DNA of 17,706 nucleotides. It comes from Gulosibacter sediminis. GTDB taxonomy: Bacteria; Actinomycetota; Actinomycetes; Actinomycetales; Microbacteriaceae. The notes under the pieces were generated by a model. The model ran no database searches and was not told the DNA's origin. It saw nothing but the letters and a program-made list of their open reading frames with translations. The position numbers and the translations under genes are program-made. Below, in pieces: positions 1 through 6,468 of the stretch (its first letter is position 1; the number at the start of each line of letters is the position of its first letter). Location: assembly GCF_014904065.1 (NCBI RefSeq), contig NZ_JACXJG010000010.1:68238-85943 (forward strand). Direction: 5' to 3'.

Positions 1-321
1 AACCTTGAGGGCTACACCGGCCACGGCATCGGCCGCGACATGCACGAGGAGCCGACGGTCTTCAACTACCGCGTGCGCCGCCGCGGACCCGTCGTCAAGG
101 CCGGTCTCGCGATCTGCATCGAGCCCATGCTTACCGCCGGCATCCCCGACGTGCGCACCGACCCCGACCACTGGGCCGTGCGCGCCATCGACGGCACTCC
201 GAGCGCCCACTGGGAGCACACCGTGCTTCGCCATAAAGAAGGTATCTGGGTCTCCACCGCCGCCGACGGTGGGGCTGCGGGTCTGGCGCCGCTTGGGGTC
301 GTTCCCGTTCCTGTGCCGTAG
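1..321 (+). CDS. map: Type I methionine aminopeptidase, 3' end (partial)
   Basis: This is the C-terminal 106 codons of methionine aminopeptidase, the metalloenzyme that removes the initiator Met from new proteins in the cytoplasm. The window opens inside the gene, so the start is missing. Visible signatures are GHGIGRDMHEEP near the first residues (metal-ligand His at local residue 8, substrate-side His at 15), CIEPM (metal-ligand Glu 41) and HWEHT (metal-ligand Glu 72). All three are in the order expected for the pita-bread fold. The tail after HKEGIW is about 25 residues, Ala/Gly/Pro/Val-rich and not conserved. In actinobacteria map normally precedes infA directly; here a minus-strand HNH gene separates them. 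Motif matches make the identification secure. Seen: motifs and stop at 319-321. Known: ligand roles from the family. Confidence 0.96.
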   Translation, partial: NLEGYTGHGIGRDMHEEPTVFNYRVRRRGPVVKAGLAICIEPMLTAGIPDVRTDPDHWAVRAIDGTPSAHWEHTVLRHKEGIWVSTAADGGAAGLAPLGVVPVPVP

Positions 322-331
322 CGCAAAAGCG

Positions 332-406
332 CCCCAGCGCATCCCGAGTACCGCTCTCGATGTGACGAGCGGTGTGACCCTGATGGGCTCTGTGGATGCG
401 CTGGGG
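332..406. repeat. Nested inverted repeat between convergent map and HNH gene
   Basis: A perfect 13-bp inverted repeat (arms 332-344 CCCCAGCGCATCC and 394-406) encloses 49 bases, which hold a second 6-bp inverted repeat (351-356 CCGCTC with 367-372 GAGCGG). The element lies between the stop of map and the convergent stop of the HNH gene. It could be a bidirectional transcription barrier, but there is no T-tract on either side and the outer loop is long, so a standard intrinsic terminator is not certain. CTGGGGTG is repeated in tandem at 401-416. Confidence 0.5.
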
Positions 407-446
407 TGCTGGGGTGCGTTGGCCCGTTCGTCGGCAGACCGCACCC

Positions 447-1814
447 TCAGAAGGGTGGCGGATCGTGCACCTCGACAAAGCGGGGCCCCGGCGGTTCGGG
501 TGAAACGTGAATGGTGCGCCCCACGGGTGTGATCCAGGCCAGTTCTCCGCCGCCGAGGTTGACAACCTGCCAAGGCTGCACGTGCTTCTGTGTGTGGTGC
601 GCCCGGCAGAGATGCCCGAGATTGCCCGGGTGCGTCTTGCCGCCGTTCTGCCACGCGACCGTGTGGTCGAGCTCGCTGCGGTGCGCCGGTCGGCGACAAC
701 CTGGGAAGCGGCAGACGACGTCGCGGGCCCGGAGATACCGGCGCAGCGAGGCGGTCGGCGCGTAGGTGTCGGCGGTGATCACGTGCCCTGTGATGGGGTG
801 CGTGAGGATGCGCTCGAGCTCGCCGTCGGCCGCCCACTGCCGGGCCTCGTCGGCGCTCATGGGCTGGATGCCGTTGAGCATCGCCACCCCGGCGCTGGTG
901 TCGGAGCCACCCGCCTGAGCGAAGTCCTCGGCGAACTTTGGGTCACGTAGTGCGAGCACCGGCGTGACGATGCTGACCGTGGCCTTGACGCGGGCGGCGC
1001 CCTCGGCAGGGCCCTCGAGGATCGTCTGTGCTGTTGCCGTGAGCAGGGTGTCGGAGAGGGCATCGGCGCGGTGCTGGTCGCGCGTGCGCAGATCGGCCTC
1101 GAACTCGGGCTCGTCCCGACGGTCCTTACCCTCCTGCTTGGCCGCGTCGATCATCGCCTCGGCGTCGCGCGACAGACGCTCGTCGATGGCGGCCGCGATG
1201 ACAGACGGGATAAAGGCAGTGAGGTAGGCCATGCCAAAGTCGTCGTGGTTGACGATGACGCGGCGCTGTTCGAATGCCTGCTTGTGGGCCTCCTCGAACT
1301 CCTCGCTCGCGAGCTTCGCCGCGAGCTTCTTGGCGTAGGTCTCGGTCTGAGGCACCGTGTGGGCCTTGGCGTACCGAAGCACGCCGTTGCCGTAGGCGTC
1401 GTAGTGGTGCGCCGGAACAGGGGAGTGGTACCGCAGCATCGCGCCCACGTGCCCCGCCTGCACCGACGCCTCGGCGAGCGCGTCGTGCCAGTACGGGAAC
1501 TTCGTGAACAGGTTGTGCGCGTTGCGCGCGCGGTTCATCAGCGCGTTGTCGGTGAGCTGCGAGTCGCACGCGAACTCGCCCGCGACCGAGCGCAGATGCC
1601 ACTGGAACGTCTCGGCGCGCTTCGTGGCCGAAACTGCCGGCCCGCAATCGCGCGCGGTATAGGTCTCGGCAGTGTTGTAGATGGTGGCGTAGGTGCGGAA
1701 GTCGGAGGCATCGACCGCGGCACGCGCGCGCAGGTCGGCGTGGAACTGCTCGAGCGCGAGGCGCAGCGACTCGTCGGCGTGGTCATCGTCGAACTCGGGT
1801 TCCGTGTTGGTCAT
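447..1814 (-). CDS. DUF222 domain / HNH endonuclease family protein
   Basis: This 455-residue protein has an N-terminal and central DUF222 region (roughly residues 30-340, Ala/Glu-rich helices) and a C-terminal HNH nuclease domain from about residue 368. The HNH part shows CRFPGC, then ELDHTVAW (Asp383-His384), GNLGHLC and HHTQKH, i.e. the two zinc-binding CxxxxC/CxxH-type clusters and the catalytic DH of the family. DUF222/HNH proteins (the 13E12 family in mycobacteria) are multicopy in actinobacterial genomes. Their biological role is not settled; a mobile or homing-type nuclease is often suspected. The start is supported by a strong Shine-Dalgarno on the minus strand (1824-1830, GAGGAGG) nine bases upstream of ATG at 1814. 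The gene is encoded against the surrounding ribosomal operon, between map and infA, which marks it as an insertion into a conserved block. The length and motifs look intact, so it is not an obvious pseudogene. Confidence 0.9.
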   Translation of the reverse strand: MTNTEPEFDDDHADESLRLALEQFHADLRARAAVDASDFRTYATIYNTAETYTARDCGPAVSATKRAETFQWHLRSVAGEFACDSQLTDNALMNRARNAHNLFTKFPYWHDALAEASVQAGHVGAMLRYHSPVPAHHYDAYGNGVLRYAKAHTVPQTETYAKKLAAKLASEEFEEAHKQAFEQRRVIVNHDDFGMAYLTAFIPSVIAAAIDERLSRDAEAMIDAAKQEGKDRRDEPEFEADLRTRDQHRADALSDTLLTATAQTILEGPAEGAARVKATVSIVTPVLALRDPKFAEDFAQAGGSDTSAGVAMLNGIQPMSADEARQWAADGELERILTHPITGHVITADTYAPTASLRRYLRARDVVCRFPGCRRPAHRSELDHTVAWQNGGKTHPGNLGHLCRAHHTQKHVQPWQVVNLGGGELAWITPVGRTIHVSPEPPGPRFVEVHDPPPF

Positions 1815-2030
1815 TGTGCCTCGCCTCCTCTATCGCTTTTGCTGGGTCGCGTTACCGGTACTAGGAGTGGACCATGAGCCTCCGACATTTCCTCCGCGCC
1901 GCCGACGGCAGCTCGTCCACCTGCACCAAGAACACCACGACCCTCCGACATGCCCAAGGGCGCGCGCCCGAAACCCACCGCCAGCGATGAGTGTGTTCTG
2001 CACGCAAGGCTGTTAGGCTCGGGCTGTCTG

Positions 2031-2055
2031 AGTTCCGTGGGATCTGAACGGAACT
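2031..2055. repeat. Inverted repeat just upstream of infA promoter
   Basis: Perfect 8-bp arms AGTTCCGT (2031-2038) and ACGGAACT (2048-2055) flank a 9-base spacer. The repeat ends five bases before the -35 of the predicted infA promoter. It could be an operator, or the hairpin of a terminator that insulates infA from upstream transcription; only a C-run, no T-run, follows it. The repeat is directly visible; the role is inferred. Confidence 0.4.
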
Positions 2056-2060
2056 CCCCC

Positions 2061-2090
2061 TTGCATTTCGCGAGCGCGCCAGCCTATAGT
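2061..2090 (+). promoter_or_regulatory. Predicted promoter of the infA-rplQ operon
   Basis: A -35 hexamer TTGCAT (2061-2066) and a -10 hexamer TATAGT (2085-2090) are separated by 18 bases, a good match to the primary sigma-factor consensus. Transcription would begin near 2097, giving a leader of about 90 bases before infA. It makes sense because the minus-strand HNH gene cuts infA off from the upstream spc operon promoter. Confidence 0.6.
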
Positions 2091-2187
2091 TGAAAGTCGG
2101 CTTGTCGTGCCTGCTTTGGCATGTCTGCGAGAAGTCGATTTCCGCATGACCGGCATGCGGCGAACTACAGCAAGCGACAGTGAGGCT

Positions 2188-2409
2188 ATGGCCAAAAAAG
2201 ACGGCGTCATCGAGATCGAGGGCACGGTCATCGAAGCATTGCCGAACGCAATGTTCCGTGTCGAACTTTCCAATGGACACAAGGTCCTCGCACACATCTC
2301 CGGCAAGATGCGGCAGCACTACATCCGCATCCTTCCCGAAGACCGAGTGATCGTAGAGCTCAGCCCCTACGACCTCACGCGTGGCCGAATCGTCTACCGC
2401 TACAAGTAG
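2188..2409 (+). CDS. infA: Translation initiation factor IF-1
   Basis: This 73-residue protein is IF-1, which binds the 30S A site during initiation with IF-2 and IF-3. It begins [12 protein letters not shown] and shows the S1/OB-fold features of the family: [58 protein letters not shown]. The length is typical. The same frame stays open upstream to an ATG at 2107, but family alignment places the start at 2188. The Shine-Dalgarno is weak (GTGAGG very close to the start). The gene lies downstream of its own likely promoter (2061-2090) and heads the rpmJ-rpsM-rpsK-rpoA-rplQ series. Confidence 0.98.
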   Translation: MAKKDGVIEIEGTVIEALPNAMFRVELSNGHKVLAHISGKMRQHYIRILPEDRVIVELSPYDLTRGRIVYRYK

Positions 2410-2489
2410 CTTGCAGTTCGTTTCGGCCGGATAAGGAACGGCTGGCGCACCCGCGTCAGCACGAGGCCAGCGAAGAAAGAAGAACACTC

Positions 2490-2603
2490 ATGAAGGTCAA
2501 GCCTTCGGTTAAGAAGATGTGCGACAAGTGCCGCGTGATCCGTCGTCACGGCCGCGTCATGGTCATCTGCGACAACCCGCGTCACAAGCAGCGCCAGGGC
2601 TAG
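2490..2603 (+). CDS. rpmJ: 50S ribosomal protein L36 (zinc-ribbon form)
   Basis: This 37-residue protein is L36 (bL36), the smallest ribosomal protein, which sits near the base of the L7/L12 stalk in the 50S subunit. It starts [14 protein letters not shown] and keeps all four zinc ligands, Cys11, Cys14, Cys27 and His32, so it is the zinc-containing C+ paralog. Some actinobacteria also carry a C- paralog elsewhere that is induced when zinc is short; whether this genome has one is not visible here. The gene follows infA by 80 bases and has a purine-rich but weak ribosome binding site. It is shorter than most automatic gene-size cut-offs. Confidence 0.97.
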   Translation: MKVKPSVKKMCDKCRVIRRHGRVMVICDNPRHKQRQG

Positions 2604-2776
2604 TTGCGGTTGGCGGGCCCCGCGCCCGACGCGCATCTGCCGCCTCGGCGGCGCACAACTCAATATTGCAATCGCAGCGGTAAGAGCCGATCGCACCAAG
2701 GTCGGGGACACCTCCGGGCACGAGGCCGGGGCCCAACTGCTGCACCACACCTCTCACCATCTAGGAGCACACTCCA
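2604..2776 (+). promoter_or_regulatory. Long untranslated spacer/leader before rpsM
   Basis: 173 bases separate rpmJ from rpsM, unusually long inside a ribosomal operon. It includes a GC hairpin GCCGC-CTCG-GCGGC at 2639-2652 and an AT-richer patch near 2662-2672. The rpsM Shine-Dalgarno AGGAG is at 2763-2767. The spacer may carry translational autoregulation or an internal promoter, but no clear -35/-10 pair was found. Confidence 0.35.
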
Positions 2777-3151
2777 ATGGCACGTCTAGCAGGCGTTGAC
2801 CTCCCGCGCGAAAAGCGCGTCGAGGTTGCACTCACCTACATTTACGGCATCGGCCGCACCCGCGCCCTCGAGGCGATCGAGGCTACCGGCGTCGACGGCA
2901 ACACCCGAGTCAAGGACCTCAGCGACGAGCAGCTCGTTGCCCTCCGCGACCACATCGAAGGCACCTACCAGGTTGAAGGTGACCTTCGCCGTGAGGTCGC
3001 AGCCGACATCCGCCGCAAGGTCGAAATCGGTAGCTACCAGGGCATCCGCCACCGTCGCGGTCTTCCCGTGCACGGTCAGCGCACCAAGACCAACGCGCGT
3101 TCGCGTAAGGGCCCGAAGCGCACCGTCGCCGGTAAGAAGAAGGCGAAGTAA
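2777..3151 (+). CDS. rpsM: 30S ribosomal protein S13
   Basis: This 124-residue protein is S13 (uS13), which sits in the head of the 30S subunit and contacts the P-site tRNA and the 50S subunit through intersubunit bridges. Recognisable parts are the N-terminal [26 protein letters not shown], the helix-hairpin-helix region, and the basic C-terminal tail [34 protein letters not shown] that reaches the tRNA. Length is normal. The start is fixed by AGGAG (2763-2767) nine bases upstream. It is followed after 50 bases by rpsK. A 7-bp hairpin (3154-3160 with 3164-3170, ATT loop) lies immediately after its stop. Confidence 0.98.
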   Translation: MARLAGVDLPREKRVEVALTYIYGIGRTRALEAIEATGVDGNTRVKDLSDEQLVALRDHIEGTYQVEGDLRREVAADIRRKVEIGSYQGIRHRRGLPVHGQRTKTNARSRKGPKRTVAGKKKAK

Positions 3152-3153
3152 CC

Positions 3154-3170
3154 CATCCGCATTGCGGATG
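3154..3170 (+). repeat. Hairpin between rpsM and rpsK
   Basis: CATCCGC-ATT-GCGGATG forms a perfect 7-bp stem with a 3-base loop directly after the rpsM stop. No T-tract follows, so it is more likely an mRNA pause, stability or processing element than a terminator. Confidence 0.45.
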
Positions 3171-3201
3171 TGAGTGAACCGAATTTCGTAGGAGAGAAGA
3201 A

Positions 3202-3600
3202 TTGGCTACCCCCAAGACCGCCGCGCGCAAGCCGCGCCGCAAGAGCAACAAGAACGTCGCCGTCGGCCAGGCGCACATCAAGTCGACGTTCAACAACACG
3301 ATCGTTTCGATCACTGACACCACCGGTGCTGTGATCAGCTGGGCCTCGTCGGGCGCTGTTGGCTACAAGGGTTCGCGTAAGTCGACCCCGTTCGCCGCGC
3401 AGCTCGCCGCGGAGTCGGCTGCTCGCCAGGCGCAGGAGCACGGCATGAAGAAGGTTGACGTCTTCGTGAAGGGCCCCGGTTCGGGTCGCGAGACCGCCAT
3501 CCGTTCGCTGCAGGCCGCGGGCCTCGAGGTCGGTTCGATCACCGACGTCACCCCGCAGGCGCACAACGGTGCTCGTCCGCCGAAGCGTCGTCGCGTCTAA
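3202..3600 (+). CDS. rpsK: 30S ribosomal protein S11
   Basis: This 132-residue protein is S11 (uS11), part of the 30S platform near the Shine-Dalgarno helix and E site. Family landmarks are [44 protein letters not shown], the [43 protein letters not shown]-terminal half, and a basic N-terminus. It uses a TTG start codon at 3202, preceded by a good AGGAG (3190-3194) seven bases upstream; no ATG in frame fits the family N-terminus. In Mycobacterium rpsD follows rpsK, but here the next gene is rpoA after a 158-base gap containing strong hairpins. Confidence 0.97.
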   Translation: MATPKTAARKPRRKSNKNVAVGQAHIKSTFNNTIVSITDTTGAVISWASSGAVGYKGSRKSTPFAAQLAAESAARQAQEHGMKKVDVFVKGPGSGRETAIRSLQAAGLEVGSITDVTPQAHNGARPPKRRRV

Positions 3601-3607
3601 CGCCCCC

Positions 3608-3642
3608 AGTCGCCCGGCCCTCACCTCGAGGGTTGGGCGACT
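3608..3642 (+). terminator. Strong hairpin (attenuator-like) between rpsK and rpoA
   Basis: A 15-bp stem (3608-3622 with 3628-3642, two G-U pairs, 5-base loop ACCTC) is followed by only a short T-run (TTT ending at 3644). A second small hairpin CCGGC-ACCC-GCCGG follows at 3645-3658. Given the weak T-tract it is more likely a partial terminator/attenuator or an RNase-processing barrier than a full stop. It lies between ribosomal protein genes and rpoA. Confidence 0.55.
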
Positions 3643-3686
3643 TTCCGGCACCCGCCGGACCGCCTGTCTTTCGCACCACTACCTAC

Positions 3687-3739
3687 CTCACGTGAGATCG
3701 CCCCTCACGCACACGCCAAGCGTCATATAGCGGACGCTT
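3687..3739 (+). promoter_or_regulatory. rpoA leader with palindrome and second hairpin
   Basis: CTCACGTGAG at 3687-3696 is a perfect 10-bp palindrome. AAGCGTC (3718-3724) and GACGCTT (3733-3739) form a 7-bp inverted repeat whose loop contains TATAG, a -10-like string, but no convincing -35 lies at the right distance. The rpoA Shine-Dalgarno AAAGGA is at 3745-3750. Together with the upstream hairpin this makes the rpoA leader unusually structured. A promoter here is possible but unproven. Confidence 0.3.
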
Positions 3740-3758
3740 TGCCGAAAGGAACCACACA

Positions 3759-4754
3759 GTGCTCATTGCACAGCGCCCCACCCTCACCGAGGAGCACGTC
3801 TCCGAGTACCGTTCGCGCTTCGTCATCGAGCCGCTCGAGCCTGGCTTCGGCTACACGCTCGGCAACTCGCTGCGTCGCACCCTGCTCAGCTCGATCCCCG
3901 GCGCGGCCGTTACGAGCATTCGTCTCGACAACGTGCAGCACGAGTTCACGACCATTTCGGGCGTGAAAGAGGATGTCACCGAAATCATCCTCAACATCAA
4001 GCAGCTCGTTGTTTCGAGCGAGCACGACGAGCCGATCACCGCGTACCTGCGCAAGACCGGCGCCGGTGAAGTGACTGCCGCTGACATCTCCGCCCCCGCC
4101 GGTGTGGAGATTCACAACCCGAACCTCGTCATCGCGACGCTGAACGACGACGCGAAGTTCGAGCTTGAGCTGACGGTCGAGCGTGGCCGCGGCTATGTTT
4201 CGGCCCAGCAGAACCGTAACGAGTACTCCGAGGCCGGCCAGATTCCGGTCGACTCGATCTACTCGCCGGTGCTCAAGGTCACCTACCGCGTCGAGGCCAC
4301 CCGTGCGGGTGAGCGCACCGACTTCGACCGCCTCGTGGTCGACGTCGAGACCAAGCAGTCGATGTCGCCGCGCGACGCGGTTGCGTCGGCTGGCGGTACG
4401 CTGGTTGAGCTGTTCGGGCTTGCACGCGAGCTCAACGTTGAGGCTGAAGGTATCGAGATCGGCCCCGCGCCGGTTGACCAGGTCATCAACGAAGAACTGT
4501 CGATGAGCATTAACGACCTCGACCTGTCGGTTCGTTCGTACAACTGCCTCATGCGCGAGGGCATCACCACGGTGTCGCAGCTCGTTGCGCTGAGCGAGAC
4601 GCAGCTGATGAACATCCGCAACTTCGGTCAGAAGTCGGTAGATGAGGTGCGCGACAAGCTGTCGAGCATGGGCCTGAGCCTCAAGGATTCGGTGCCCGGT
4701 TTCGAAGGCACCCACTTCTACGGTGCTGGCGAAGACAGCGGCGAGTACATCTAA
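3759..4754 (+). CDS. rpoA: DNA-directed RNA polymerase subunit alpha
   Basis: This 331-residue protein is the RNA polymerase alpha subunit, which dimerises to scaffold assembly of beta and beta'. The N-terminal domain (about 1-230) shows [34 protein letters not shown] and the dimerisation/beta-binding motifs. The C-terminal domain (about 255-315) has [19 protein letters not shown] and [23 protein letters not shown], the helix-hairpin-helix that binds UP elements and activators, including the DNA-contacting Arg of LSVRSYNCL. The GTG start at 3759 is supported by AAAGGA nine bases upstream and the family start ([11 protein letters not shown]). Length is normal. It is followed by rplQ after 44 bases, which contain a small hairpin (4756-4769). 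Confidence 0.98.
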   Translation: MLIAQRPTLTEEHVSEYRSRFVIEPLEPGFGYTLGNSLRRTLLSSIPGAAVTSIRLDNVQHEFTTISGVKEDVTEIILNIKQLVVSSEHDEPITAYLRKTGAGEVTAADISAPAGVEIHNPNLVIATLNDDAKFELELTVERGRGYVSAQQNRNEYSEAGQIPVDSIYSPVLKVTYRVEATRAGERTDFDRLVVDVETKQSMSPRDAVASAGGTLVELFGLARELNVEAEGIEIGPAPVDQVINEELSMSINDLDLSVRSYNCLMREGITTVSQLVALSETQLMNIRNFGQKSVDEVRDKLSSMGLSLKDSVPGFEGTHFYGAGEDSGEYI

Positions 4755-4798
4755 ACCGCGCAGACGCGGATACCTAGTTTCAGAAAGAGATCACGAGA

Positions 4799-5368
4799 AT
4801 GCCTAAGCCTACAAAGGGTCCTCGCATCGGCGCCGGCCCCACCCACGAGCGCATGATTCTTGGCCAGATGGCCGCGCAGCTGTTCACGCACAAGCGCATC
4901 CAGACCACCGAGACCCGCGCGAAGCGCCTCCAGCCCGTCGCCGAGCGCCTCATCACGCAGGCCAAGCGTGGCGACCTGCACAACCGCCGCAAGGTGCTTG
5001 AGACGATCACCGACCGCGGTGTCGTGCACGAGCTCTTCACCGAGATCGCGCCGCTCGTCGCGGAGCGCCCGGGCGGCTACACCCGCGTCATCAAGACCGG
5101 TTACCGCAAGGGTGACAACGCGCCGATGGCCGTGATTGAGCTCGTACTCGAGCCCGTCACGCCGAAGGTGAAGAACACCGCTGCCGAGACCCCCGTCGCT
5201 GAGGCGCCGGTTGTCGAGGACGACGTGGTGACCGAGGACGTTGAGGCCGAGGCCGCCGTCGAGACCGAGGCAGCCGAGGCTGCCGCCGAGGTCGAGCCCG
5301 ACGAGGCCGCCGCCGAGGCGACCGACGAGGTTGCTGCCGACGACGCTGCCGAGGAAGAAACCAAGTAG
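4799..5368 (+). CDS. rplQ: 50S ribosomal protein L17 with long acidic C-terminal tail
   Basis: This 189-residue protein is L17 (bL17), at the polypeptide exit side of the 50S subunit. Residues 1 to about 120 are the conserved domain ([52 protein letters not shown]..., ending [24 protein letters not shown]). Residues 121-189 form an Ala/Glu/Asp/Val low-complexity tail (repeating AE-, DE- and EVA-like units) with almost no basic residues. The E. coli protein is about 127 residues; acidic tails of this sort occur in actinobacterial L17. The tail is probably disordered and its function is unknown. It is the last gene before a strong terminator (5387-5414), the end of the alpha operon proper. Confidence 0.97.
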   Translation: MPKPTKGPRIGAGPTHERMILGQMAAQLFTHKRIQTTETRAKRLQPVAERLITQAKRGDLHNRRKVLETITDRGVVHELFTEIAPLVAERPGGYTRVIKTGYRKGDNAPMAVIELVLEPVTPKVKNTAAETPVAEAPVVEDDVVTEDVEAEAAVETEAAEAAAEVEPDEAAAEATDEVAADDAAEEETK

Positions 5369-5386
5369 TCTCCTCGCACCAAGAGC

Positions 5387-5414
5387 AAGGCCCCTGCCAA
5401 TCGGTGGGGGCCTT
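5387..5414 (+). terminator. Rho-independent terminator after rplQ
   Basis: AAGGCCCCTGCC (5387-5398) pairs with GGTGGGGGCCTT (5403-5414), a 12-bp stem including two G-U pairs with a 4-base loop AATC, followed by CCTCGTTTCC. The T-run is modest but the stem is strong and sits 18 bases after the rplQ stop. Confidence 0.75.
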
Positions 5415-5465
5415 CCTCGTTTCCTTGCGAGCGCCTCGGCCCGGCAGGCGCAGGGATACGGCAAG

Positions 5466-6365
5466 ATGGTCGCCATGAATGTCCGCGTGCGCTTCGACAT
5501 CGCCTACGACGGCACGGCCTTCAGCGGCTGGGCCGCGCAGCCCGAGCTGCGCACCGTGCAGGGCACGCTCGAGGATGCGCTGCGCATCCTGTACCGACCG
5601 CTGCCCGACAGCGGCCCGCTGCTCACGGTCGCTGGACGAACGGATGCTGGCGTCCATGCCACCGGCCAGGTCGCGCACCTCGACCTCGACGACGAGGTGT
5701 GGGCGTCGACCGTGCGTGGGCGCGCCGACGACGAACCCGCGGCCGCGCTGGTGCGCCGCTGTGCGGGCATTCTCGGAGCCGACTCGGACGTCGTCATCAC
5801 CGGCGCGCGCGAGGTCGGCCCGGAGTTCGACGCCCGCTTCTCGGCGCTCTGGCGTAGCTACGAATATCGCCTCGCCGACTCAACCTCGGTCGCGAACCCG
5901 CTCGAGCGCCACCGCACCACCGTCGTGCGCCGAGCCCTCGACCTCGACGCGATGAACGCATCCGCCGAGGTGCTCGTCGGGCTGCACGACTTCGCGGGCT
6001 TCTGCAAGCCGCGCGAGGGCGCGACGACGATTCGCACCCTGCAGGAGTTCCGCTGGGAGGAACTCGAACGGGGCGTCTTTCGCGCGCACGTGCGCGCCGA
6101 CGCGTTCTGCCACTCGATGGTGCGCTCGCTCGTGGGGATGTGCGCCGCGGTCGGGCAGGGCAGGCTGCCGCTCGCGCGCGTGCCCGAGCTGCTCGAGGTG
6201 CGCAGCCGCTCGAACGCGTTCACGGTGCTTGCGGCGAAGGGCCTCACCCTCACCGAGGTGGGCTACCCCGACGACGCCGACCTCGCATCCCGCCAGCTCG
6301 CAACCCGCGCGAAGCGGCCAGACAATGTCGTTGAGCTACCACGTCGCGAGGCCTCCAAGCTGTAA
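5466..6365 (+). CDS. truA: tRNA pseudouridine(38-40) synthase TruA
   Basis: This 299-residue protein is TruA, which converts uridines 38-40 in the anticodon stem-loop of many tRNAs to pseudouridine. It shows RFDIAYDGTAFSGWAAQPELRTVQGTLEDAL, then AGRTDAGVHATGQVAH with the catalytic Asp at residue 60, RSYEYRL, LVGLHDFAGFCKPRE and the C-terminal FCHSMVRSLVGMCAAVGQG, all in family order. The frame is open further upstream, but the family N-terminus begins at MVAMNVRV. ATG 5466 has CAGGGA (5451-5456) about nine bases upstream; ATG 5475 is the alternative. It lies after the rplQ terminator, the usual actinobacterial position. In related genomes rplM follows; here the cstA-ybdD-poxB block intervenes. 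Confidence 0.95.
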   Translation: MVAMNVRVRFDIAYDGTAFSGWAAQPELRTVQGTLEDALRILYRPLPDSGPLLTVAGRTDAGVHATGQVAHLDLDDEVWASTVRGRADDEPAAALVRRCAGILGADSDVVITGAREVGPEFDARFSALWRSYEYRLADSTSVANPLERHRTTVVRRALDLDAMNASAEVLVGLHDFAGFCKPREGATTIRTLQEFRWEELERGVFRAHVRADAFCHSMVRSLVGMCAAVGQGRLPLARVPELLEVRSRSNAFTVLAAKGLTLTEVGYPDDADLASRQLATRAKRPDNVVELPRREASKL

Positions 6366-6392
6366 GAATCTCGCCAATTTGCTGAAAGCCAC

Positions 6393-6426
6393 TATGCTTA
6401 GCCACGCGCCGCACCCGCACGGCGCG
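6393..6426 (+). promoter_or_regulatory. cstA upstream region: -10-like box and hairpin
   Basis: TATGCT (6393-6398) is a plausible -10 without a good -35. Immediately downstream CGCGCCG (6405-6411) and CGGCGCG (6420-6426) form a 7-bp hairpin with an 8-base loop, close to where transcription would begin. It could be an operator or 5' stem-loop. I found no CRP/GlxR-type TGTGA-N6-TCACA site. Confidence 0.3.
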
Positions 6427-6468
6427 CGTCAACTCAACGCAGAGCTGAACCAGTGAGAGCGAGAAAGA

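Larger units (their letters stand above)
1815..2187. other. Intergenic region between divergent HNH gene and infA
   Basis: This 373-base gap holds the HNH ribosome binding site at its left end and the infA promoter at its right end. A palindrome TACCGGTA lies at 1853-1860. A 10-base direct repeat CCTCCGACAT occurs at 1879-1888 and 1942-1951. A 38-codon open frame (1874-1990, plus) has an AGGAG six bases upstream of its ATG, but its product (MSLRHFLRAADG..., ending THRQR) resembles nothing I recognise and is not called as a gene. I see no clear promoter for the HNH gene and no transposon ends. Confidence 0.5.

Noticed and set aside
1815..2187. Target-site duplication flanking the HNH gene insertion
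   Set aside because: I compared the edges near 322-446 with 1815-2060 by eye and found no convincing matching short direct repeat.
3723..4715. Long minus-strand open frame (330 codons) opposite rpoA
   Set aside because: It lies wholly within rpoA, has no Shine-Dalgarno or recognised motif, and long antisense frames are a by-product of high GC and third-position bias.
5241..5465. Longer TruA start overlapping the L17 tail
   Set aside because: The upstream frame is low-complexity Arg/Pro sequence from the L17 tail read in another frame and crosses the terminator; family alignment starts at MVAMNVRV.
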